This document shows positions 57,745 through 64,000 of a DNA stretch of 64,000 nt, one piece after another. Under the pieces are notes generated by a model. The model did not search any database. It saw only the letters and a program-made list of their open reading frames with translations, and was not told the origin of the DNA. The first letter of the stretch is position 1, and every line of letters begins with the position of its first letter. Source of the DNA: UMGS1663 sp046964515 (GTDB taxonomy: Bacteria; Bacillota; Clostridia; TANB77; CAG-508); contig JBKUYM010000009.1 in assembly GCA_046964515.1 (NCBI GenBank), positions 1 through 64,000 of the forward strand, in the 5' to 3' direction. A program made the position numbers and the translations under genes.

Positions 57745-58197
57745 ATGCCACGTGTAGGTGACGGAAAAGATGAAGTCGCTGTTTTAGAAGGTGACATAGA
57801 CACTCTTGAACCTTATATGGAGTTAGATGCAAGACAGACCATACGATTAGAGGGAGTAGGAGAAGCACTAACAGGTTTATACTATGTTACAGAAGTAGAT
57901 TTTGAGTTATCGGGTACAGAATTTAAACAGTCATTAAAAGTAGAACGTAATGGATTTGGTGATTATACTAAAGCCTATGACGTAGCTATAAAAGGTAAAA
58001 AAACTGTGCAGAGCGATGCAGTCAAACCTGTAACGAAAAATAAAACGCATAAGGTTAAGAAAGGAGATACATTATACAGCATTTCAAAGAAGTATTACGG
58101 AAGTAGTAAGTATGCTGATAAAATATATAAGGCAAATAAGTCGAAAATAAAAAGTAAAAACATTTTAAAAGTAGGAATTGTTTTAATATTACCATAG
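57745..58197 (+). CDS. Baseplate hub protein, C-terminal part with LysM
   Basis: 150 residues. Starts with VLEGDIDTLEPYMELDARQTIRL and LTGLYYVTEVDFELSGTEFKQSL, the final domain of gpD/XkdQ hubs, and adds a LysM unit (HKVKKGDTLYSISKKYYGSSKYADKI). Together with the previous gene it would make one complete hub; many relatives have these in a single protein. Confidence 0.78.
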   Translation: MPRVGDGKDEVAVLEGDIDTLEPYMELDARQTIRLEGVGEALTGLYYVTEVDFELSGTEFKQSLKVERNGFGDYTKAYDVAIKGKKTVQSDAVKPVTKNKTHKVKKGDTLYSISKKYYGSSKYADKIYKANKSKIKSKNILKVGIVLILP

Positions 58198-58210
58198 GAG
58201 GTGTAATACA

Positions 58211-58468
58211 ATGAAATACAGAGGTAAAGTAATAAATAATACAGACCCTATGAAAATGGGGCGTATAAAAGTATACTGCCCTTTAATTTATGGGAATAGT
58301 GAGAGTGCATGGTGTTATCCTTGTATTCCTTTAGGGTTTGAATACCATATTCCCCAAGTGGGACAAATGGTATGGATTGAATTTGAGAAAGATGACATAA
58401 GCAGTACACCAATCTATGTAGGAACGTGGGGTGAACAAGATAAATGGATAAAGATGTACGAGGAATAA
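58211..58468 (+). CDS. Baseplate spike OB-fold protein (gp5/gpV-like)
   Basis: 85 residues, behind AGGAGGTGT. MKYRGKVINNTDPMKMGRIKVYCPLI and VGQMVWIEFEKDDISSTPIYVGTW are the gp5/gpV N-terminal OB fold. There is no long beta-helix, so the needle part is missing or encoded elsewhere. It caps the hub. Confidence 0.85.
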   Translation: MKYRGKVINNTDPMKMGRIKVYCPLIYGNSESAWCYPCIPLGFEYHIPQVGQMVWIEFEKDDISSTPIYVGTWGEQDKWIKMYEE

Positions 58469-58506
58469 GTTTTCCTTTTAGAATAGGAAATAAAGGTGGT
58501 ATTGTA

Positions 58507-58857
58507 ATGAGTGAAGCTAATTTACAAGATGTAGAGCATATAGAGGAAAGTATTGAGCAAATATTGTGTACGTGTTTAGGCGAAAGAGTAATGAACTATG
58601 AATTTGGTTCAGAACTAGATACTGATATATTTAAGGCTCAAGATTCCTCTTTATACTCTTTGTTACGTTACCAAATAATGGATGCGTTACGTAAGCATGA
58701 ACCACGTATAAACGTGGATGAACAAAACATTACAATATTACAGGAGAAAAGTGTAATACAAGTGGAGATTAAGTATACATTAGTAGATTTCCCGAATTTA
58801 GGATTATTATGCACATTAATTAATTTAGGAGGTGCTGACTTTGAAAGTAAGGGGTAA
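58507..58857 (+). CDS. gp25/GPW-like baseplate wedge protein
   Basis: 116 residues, ATG 58507 behind AAAGGTGG. IEESIEQILCTCLGERVMNYEFGSELDTDIF and LRYQIMDALRKHEPRI show the gp25-like (GPW) lysozyme-related fold of the wedge and sheath-initiator protein. Confidence 0.9.
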   Translation: MSEANLQDVEHIEESIEQILCTCLGERVMNYEFGSELDTDIFKAQDSSLYSLLRYQIMDALRKHEPRINVDEQNITILQEKSVIQVEIKYTLVDFPNLGLLCTLINLGGADFESKG

Positions 58858-60313
58858 TGTGGATTATACAAACCGAGATTATGCAGGACTTAGACAGGAT
58901 ATGATTCAAAGATTACAACAATTAATACCCGAATACACAGACACTTCTGATAGTGATGCAGGTATAGTGTTAATTGATTTATTAGCACATGGGTTAGATA
59001 TCTTATCCTATTACAATGATAAAGTGGCGAACGAAGTATTTTTAGCTACAGCAAGGGAGCGTAGTAGTGTAATGATGATAGCACAAGGAATATTAGGTTA
59101 TGAAATACAAGAGAATACACCTTCCAAAGTGTACCAAGTATTTGAAATAATCCCGACAGAGGATAACACTATTATTCCAGCTGGAACATTGTTACGTACT
59201 AAAGGAGAGTATGGAGAATCCTCTTTATACTTTGAATTAGATACTGACCTTATTATACCGGCAAAATGTACAGGATTAGAAAAAGACGAAAAAGGAGAAT
59301 ATTTATACAAAGTGTCATGCACACAAGGATATACAGTAGAAAATGATGCATTGGGGTCATCTGACGGGACAGCTAATCAAACGTTTACTGTTCCAAGAAG
59401 TGGTGTAATAAAAGATAGTGTAATAGTTAGTGCCATAAGTGAAAATGGTATGACAGAAGAATGGACTAGAGTGTCTAACTTTATAAATTCATCTCCTTTA
59501 GACAAACATTACACTGTTACATTGGATGAAAATAATGTAGCAACAGTACATTTTGGTAATGGACGTAGTGGTAAAATACCAGCAGTACATGTTGACGGAT
59601 TAACTGTAACCTATAGAATAGGGGGAGGAACTGTAGGTAACGTAGCACCTAGAGTTATAAATAGAACTGATGAAAATTTGGCTTATGTAAAGAGTACATT
59701 TAATCCAGCCGAACCTTATTTATTAGGGGTAGATAGAGAAACATTAGAGGAAATAAAATTAAATGCTTCGTCTTCCTTTAAAACACAATGGAGTTGTATT
59801 ACAACAGAAGACTATGCAGACATTTTAAAAGGGCAAGAGTATGTTTTAGATGCTTATTCATATAGCGAAAAATCTAAACCATTGGATATAACGGTATATG
59901 TGTTACCTAAAAATTATGGAGACATGAATGATGACACGTTGAAACAATTACGTAAATCTTTAGAGGAAGTTTACCTAAGCAAAAAAGCATTAGGTGTAAC
60001 AGTTTCAATAAAATGGGCAAAGATACAATATGTAACATTGAATTTAGACATTACACTAGAGGAAACAGCATCAAAGGCTATGACAAGAAGTGTAATAACA
60101 GACACATTATTCGCCAATTATAATTTAGACACTAGAAAAATTGGAGAACCAATGTATTTGTCACGTATTTTATCAGATGTATTAGATATTGAAGGTGTTT
60201 TAGATGTAACAGGATATTTAGATGACAATAAAGCCAAAATAATCCCAACAGAACCTGGAACTGTGACAGCGTTACAAACTATTAATACAATAATGAATGG
60301 AGGGGTTGTGTAA
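58841..60313 (+). CDS. Baseplate J-like wedge protein
   Basis: 490 residues. TTG 58841 follows AGGAGGTG by 6 nt; a GTG at 58832 overlaps that site. GNVDYTNRDYAGLRQDMIQRL, DLLAHGLDILSYYNDKVANEVFL, HFGNGRSGKIPAV, TVTYRIGGGTVGNVA and TEDYADILK are those of the gpJ/Mu gp47 family. The start overlaps the gp25 gene. Stop overlaps the next start by 1 nt. Confidence 0.93.
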   Translation: MKVRGNVDYTNRDYAGLRQDMIQRLQQLIPEYTDTSDSDAGIVLIDLLAHGLDILSYYNDKVANEVFLATARERSSVMMIAQGILGYEIQENTPSKVYQVFEIIPTEDNTIIPAGTLLRTKGEYGESSLYFELDTDLIIPAKCTGLEKDEKGEYLYKVSCTQGYTVENDALGSSDGTANQTFTVPRSGVIKDSVIVSAISENGMTEEWTRVSNFINSSPLDKHYTVTLDENNVATVHFGNGRSGKIPAVHVDGLTVTYRIGGGTVGNVAPRVINRTDENLAYVKSTFNPAEPYLLGVDRETLEEIKLNASSSFKTQWSCITTEDYADILKGQEYVLDAYSYSEKSKPLDITVYVLPKNYGDMNDDTLKQLRKSLEEVYLSKKALGVTVSIKWAKIQYVTLNLDITLEETASKAMTRSVITDTLFANYNLDTRKIGEPMYLSRILSDVLDIEGVLDVTGYLDDNKAKIIPTEPGTVTALQTINTIMNGGVV

Positions 60314-63300
60314 TGGATTTTGGCAATTATTTATACAAACAACTTCCAGCATATTATCGTTACAGGGATATTGAAACAGAGTACACTTTAGAGCGTTATT
60401 TAAAATGTTTAGGCGAATATCTAAATGTTGTATTTGAGGAAACAGATGACATAAAAGATTTATTAGATGTGGAGAAAATGCCTAGTAAGTTTTTACCCTA
60501 TTATGCAAAAATGTTTGGTATAAAAATATATGACGATATATCAGAAGACTTTCAAAGGAAGTTACTAGCTAACATTGTTCCAATACTTAAACGTAAAGGA
60601 ACACGTGACGTAATAGAATTTGTTGCAAGGGAATTAACAGGTTATGACGTTGACATAACAGAGGGTAATGAATACGCCTTTAAAACATGGGTAGATGAAG
60701 TAGCGCTACCTTTAGGGGCAAACCAATCTTTAACTTTTGCCGAAACTCAAACAATACATTACAGATATGCTGGTAGTGAATTAACAAGTAGGTTTATAGT
60801 CTATGTTGAAATACATACACTAGAAATGGAAGCAACAATATCAGAAGAATTAATTAGAAGGTATTTAAAAGACTTAGTACCAAGTTATATAAATGTGGTA
60901 TTCGTATTAAATCAACACTTAATTGACGAGGAAGATTATAACGAAGAAGTAAATGTAACAGTTGTAGAAAGTGGATTTAGAGATACAGAAGTTGTAACAG
61001 ACAGAACATATGGTAATGTTCAATATGAACATTATGACCGATTAAAATACCTTCCCGAAATAGAGGACGTAAAATTGCATGTAACAGAACTAGATTTTGG
61101 GTGTATAACAGAACAAGAGCGTTACACTGTATACAGTATTATAAGTGAAGGAGATTATACAGATGAAGTGACAGATTTATCTAATTCGGGAGGTGTTACA
61201 CCTACGCCAACACCAACACCGATAGACCCCGAACCTGTACCCGACCCCGACCCTGGTATAGAAAAATTGACAGATTTAACAGGTGCAGTTGTTATGGGTG
61301 ATTCACGTTTTGTAGCTATGCAAGGTTATGGTGACAGATATTTTAAAGATATGACAGTAGACGCTAAAATAGGGTGTTCAGCTAATTACTTCTATAATTC
61401 AAAAACTGGTGTAAATAGATTAACGCAATATCCAAAGGATGCAAAATGTTTCATAATTTTATTAGGTGTAAATGACCCCGAAACAAGTGGTCAATATTAC
61501 ATGAAAAATATGTTAACAGCATTACGTGGAGAATTTCCAACAACGCCTGTGTATGTCATACAAGAATATCACATGGGTGAGAAATTTAGTGACGGATATG
61601 ATTACACTGCAATGAATAAAATGATTGATGAATTTAATACTGCAACAGATAAGGTATGTATAGATTTAAGTATACACCATATTGATGCAAGTAAAGGTTT
61701 GTTAGTCAATAATATACTAGATAGTCAATACTCTAGTGACGGATGCCATTTAAACCAAGCAGGTTATGATATTTTGTGGGGTAATGTAAAAGACACAATA
61801 CTAGATACAGAAAATAATAAAGATGATGGTAAGGGGGATACATCTTTAGAAAAAATAGGTGTAACAACAGGTAATGTTAATGTTAGAAGTGGAGCAAGTA
61901 CAGATTATGACGTTATCGGTACATTAACAACAGGTACACAAGTACAAATAGTAGGTCAAGACAGTACAACAGGTTGGTACAAAATAAAATACAATAATGA
62001 TTATGGTTATGTTTCAAATAAATATGTACAAATAACAAGTGAAGGAGGAAGTGAATTACCTCCTATACCTCCCGACACTAAAGACCCTCTATACGTACCC
62101 GATAGATTTACGGGAAAAGTAACTAATAACTATCAATTAATGGCAAAAGCATATGAAATATTAAGACACTATAACACATGTTATCTTTATGGTGGTATAG
62201 GACAAATTGTAACGCAAAGTGTAGTAAATGCTAAGGCAAAACAATATCCTAGCTTCTATACTTCTGCAAGAAAGGCAAACTATACACAATATATTAATAG
62301 TAGTAAGAGATATTGGGGATTTGACTGTGTCAATCTTTATAAAGCTATTTTATGGGGTTGGAATGGTGACGCAAGTAAATCTTTTGGTGGTGCAAAATAT
62401 GCAAGTAACGGTGTACCCGATGCATCAGCAGACGGATTATTCAGTTACTGTACAGGTAAGTCAAGTACAGGCTGGGATAATATGGTGATAGGTGAAGCAC
62501 TATGGATGTCTGGTCATTTTGGCTTATATGTAGGTAATGGAAAATGTATCGAATGTTCCCCACGTTGGAATAGAATAGGGTTAGGTACAAGTTGGGGTGA
62601 AGAATGGAATGGTGTTATGCTAACAGCTGTAAGTAATTGTAGCAATCACCCAACGGACTTACATACTAGAAAATGGACTAAACATGGTAAACTTCCATAC
62701 ATTCAATACTTAACTAAAAATCCATTTATAGATTCAAGTAACACAGAACAAGCTGGAGATACAACAGGTACTTTAGTAGGTGAAACATTCTTAGCAAATA
62801 TTACAGCTTATTATCCCGATTCTTCTACATTAGAAGGAGGTTACCAAGATGCTATAGGTAATCCTTTAGTTGGATATCCCGACCAATTAACATGTGCAGT
62901 ACCTAAAAATGTGCCACTTGGAAGTAAAGTAAAAGTACTTGGCACAGGTACTAAGTATGACAACCTTATATTTACAGCTACAGATAGAGGGGGAGCAATA
63001 GTAGTAGATAGTGACGGAACTTATCATGTAGACCTTTGTATGAAAACTGCTACAGAAGCTAACACATTTGGAAGACGTAAAGGTAATGGTGTAAAAGTAA
63101 TAATAGGGGATGTTGTAACATCTACAAGAAAAGTTGCCATTACAAAACAAGGGTGTAACGTACGAAGTGGTGCTGGAACAAGTTATTCTGTGTTAGGTAA
63201 AGCATGTACTAATTATAGATTTACAGTTTTAGACGATAGCAAAGACTGGATTGCTGTAGAGTATCATGGTAAAGTGGCATATGTGAGTGCATCTGTAGTT

Positions 63301-63318
63301 AGTATAGTTATGGTGTAA
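60313..63318 (+). CDS. Multi-enzyme tail-tip protein (gpI + SGNH + SH3 + NlpC/P60-like + 3D domain)
   Basis: 1001 residues. Order: gpI-like wedge domain (1 to ~290; LPAYYRYRDIE, FGIKIYDDISEDFQRKLL), Pro-rich linker (PTPTPTPIDPEPVPDPDP), SGNH esterase (GDSR near 328, GVNDPE, DGCHLN), SH3 domain (~515-575, NVNVRSGAS), amidase/peptidase of NlpC/P60 type (WGFDCVN with Cys near 670, SGHFGLYVGNGKCIE), 3D/RlpA-type barrel (TATDRGGAI, VDLCMKT) and a second SH3 domain (CNVRSGAGT). Three potential hydrolases on a baseplate protein point to cell-wall digestion and deacetylation during infection. Confidence 0.9.
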   Translation: MDFGNYLYKQLPAYYRYRDIETEYTLERYLKCLGEYLNVVFEETDDIKDLLDVEKMPSKFLPYYAKMFGIKIYDDISEDFQRKLLANIVPILKRKGTRDVIEFVARELTGYDVDITEGNEYAFKTWVDEVALPLGANQSLTFAETQTIHYRYAGSELTSRFIVYVEIHTLEMEATISEELIRRYLKDLVPSYINVVFVLNQHLIDEEDYNEEVNVTVVESGFRDTEVVTDRTYGNVQYEHYDRLKYLPEIEDVKLHVTELDFGCITEQERYTVYSIISEGDYTDEVTDLSNSGGVTPTPTPTPIDPEPVPDPDPGIEKLTDLTGAVVMGDSRFVAMQGYGDRYFKDMTVDAKIGCSANYFYNSKTGVNRLTQYPKDAKCFIILLGVNDPETSGQYYMKNMLTALRGEFPTTPVYVIQEYHMGEKFSDGYDYTAMNKMIDEFNTATDKVCIDLSIHHIDASKGLLVNNILDSQYSSDGCHLNQAGYDILWGNVKDTILDTENNKDDGKGDTSLEKIGVTTGNVNVRSGASTDYDVIGTLTTGTQVQIVGQDSTTGWYKIKYNNDYGYVSNKYVQITSEGGSELPPIPPDTKDPLYVPDRFTGKVTNNYQLMAKAYEILRHYNTCYLYGGIGQIVTQSVVNAKAKQYPSFYTSARKANYTQYINSSKRYWGFDCVNLYKAILWGWNGDASKSFGGAKYASNGVPDASADGLFSYCTGKSSTGWDNMVIGEALWMSGHFGLYVGNGKCIECSPRWNRIGLGTSWGEEWNGVMLTAVSNCSNHPTDLHTRKWTKHGKLPYIQYLTKNPFIDSSNTEQAGDTTGTLVGETFLANITAYYPDSSTLEGGYQDAIGNPLVGYPDQLTCAVPKNVPLGSKVKVLGTGTKYDNLIFTATDRGGAIVVDSDGTYHVDLCMKTATEANTFGRRKGNGVKVIIGDVVTSTRKVAITKQGCNVRSGAGTSYSVLGKACTNYRFTVLDDSKDWIAVEYHGKVAYVSASVVSIVMV

Positions 63319-63324
63319 TGAGTA

Positions 63325-63333
63325 TGCTATAAT
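63325..63333 (+). promoter_or_regulatory. Extended -10 promoter before the fibre genes
   Basis: TGCTATAAT, 22 nt before the ATG at 63356, which follows AAAGGAGGT. Confidence 0.55.
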
Positions 63334-63355
63334 ATTATCAAAAGGAGGTATAGTA

Positions 63356-63880
63356 ATGGATAAAAATAATTTACATGCCGTAGGGCAATTTAAAGACAAA
63401 GTTTATGACGCAAAGACTGGAGAATTAATAAAAGAAACAGAGTGGAGTAAAAATACCATAGTCAATAACATAAATAAAGCCATAGCATATGCTTTAGCTG
63501 GTAAAGGTGGATTATGTTATTGGGCAGTAGGTAGTGGTCAAGCAAGTTGGAATGATACCAATTTACCTAGTCCTTCCCCTACTGATACACAACTTAGTAA
63601 TGAAATAGGAAGAAAAGCAATTCCGTCATCTGCTTTTAAATTCTTAGATGCAAGTGGTAATGTAACAGCTGGTATAACAAACGTGTTACAAATAACACTT
63701 ACATTCAACGCTAGTGAGTGTAATGGAGATTGGAGAGAGTTCGCCATAATAGGTGGAGATGCCACAAGTGAATTAAACAGTGGTATAATGATAAACCACA
63801 AAATACACAAACTACAAAGTAAAACGGAAAATCTACAAATAGAACGTAGTATGAGGTTTACATTTAATAATAATAACTAG
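63356..63880 (+). CDS. Tail fibre or collar-like protein
   Basis: 174 residues. Beta-rich; NIVNNINKAIAYALAGKGGLCYWAVGSGQASWNDTNLP is a pattern common in baseplate-attached fibre proteins (quoted in part). REFAIIGGDAT and IMINHKIH near the end resemble head-domain repeats. Receptor contact is likely; confirmation needs the rest of the fibre operon. Confidence 0.55.
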   Translation: MDKNNLHAVGQFKDKVYDAKTGELIKETEWSKNTIVNNINKAIAYALAGKGGLCYWAVGSGQASWNDTNLPSPSPTDTQLSNEIGRKAIPSSAFKFLDASGNVTAGITNVLQITLTFNASECNGDWREFAIIGGDATSELNSGIMINHKIHKLQSKTENLQIERSMRFTFNNNN

Positions 63881-63892
63881 GAGGTGTAAGAT

Positions 63893-64000
63893 ATGTCAGA
63901 TAGATTCGCATTAGGTTCATCCTTCAATGCAGATGCCAATTTTAAAAGCGTAAAAGTTGGTGCTGGAAGTTATGTACTTGAAACAGAACTTAATGAACTA
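63893..64000 (+). CDS. Start of a further tail protein, cut by the window edge
   Basis: ATG 63893 behind AGGAGGTG. 36 residues visible (MSDRFALGSSFNADANFK...). Probably another fibre protein. Confidence 0.55.
   Translation, partial: MSDRFALGSSFNADANFKSVKVGAGSYVLETELNEL

Noticed and set aside
1..64000. Phage-wide reassignment of TGA
   Set aside because: TGA serves as a plausible stop in other genes (47736-47738, 57738-57740) where read-through gives nonsense, so standard decoding is more likely.

Overview
This window is the genome interior of a large tailed bacteriophage with a contractile tail (myovirus morphology). The host is most likely an AT-rich, spore-forming member of the Bacillota, probably a clostridium. 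The reasons are the AT-rich sequence, AGGAGGTG-type ribosome sites before nearly every gene, consensus TTGACA/TATAAT and extended -10 promoters, a SpoVS homologue and a class II (B12-type) ribonucleotide reductase. Every gene I accept lies on the + strand, packed with small overlaps. No integrase, lysis gene, tRNA or CRISPR array was found here.

Layout. (1) 0-7.8 kb: recombination and DNA processing (RecA-like recombinase, three PD-(D/E)XK-type nucleases, a sigma-70-like factor, a HAD phosphatase, a signal-peptidase-like protein), interrupted by an AP2/HNH endonuclease. (2) 7.8-16.9 kb: a 7-deazaguanine DNA-modification cassette: spoVS-like, queD, queE, a queC::radical-SAM fusion, folE (intein), a flavodoxin-fold reductase and dpdA (intein). 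FolE-QueD-QueE-QueC would make preQ0 from GTP and the DpdA transglycosylase would place a 7-deazaguanine base in phage DNA. (3) 16.9-27 kb: an accessory region of small unknown genes and long non-coding stretches. It is bracketed by two related small RNA genes, each with a near-consensus promoter and an intrinsic terminator. Inside it, six genes are each preceded by a copy of a two-hairpin RNA element whose stems covary. (4) 27-40.4 kb: early/middle genes: small proteins, a SAP-like acidic protein, NrdJ with an intein, ThyX-like, dUTPase, a nucleotide kinase, an ATP-dependent DNA ligase and a Vsr-like homing endonuclease. (5) 40.5-64 kb: virion genes in the usual order: terminase, portal, scaffold, capsid, connectors, sheath, tube, tail assembly chaperone with a -1 frameshift, tape measure, baseplate, a 1001-residue multi-enzyme tail-tip protein and fibre genes running off the window.

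How the genes work together. The nucleotide genes (nrdJ, thyX-like, dut, kinase) supply dNTPs, and recombinase, nucleases and ligase process the DNA. The Q cassette masks guanines, probably against host restriction. Mobile elements are dense: three inteins and at least three free-standing homing endonucleases. Two of these endonucleases are flanked by duplicated host sequence. The least explained parts are the repeated two-hairpin element with its small-gene cluster, the paired small RNAs, and the QueC-radical-SAM fusion.
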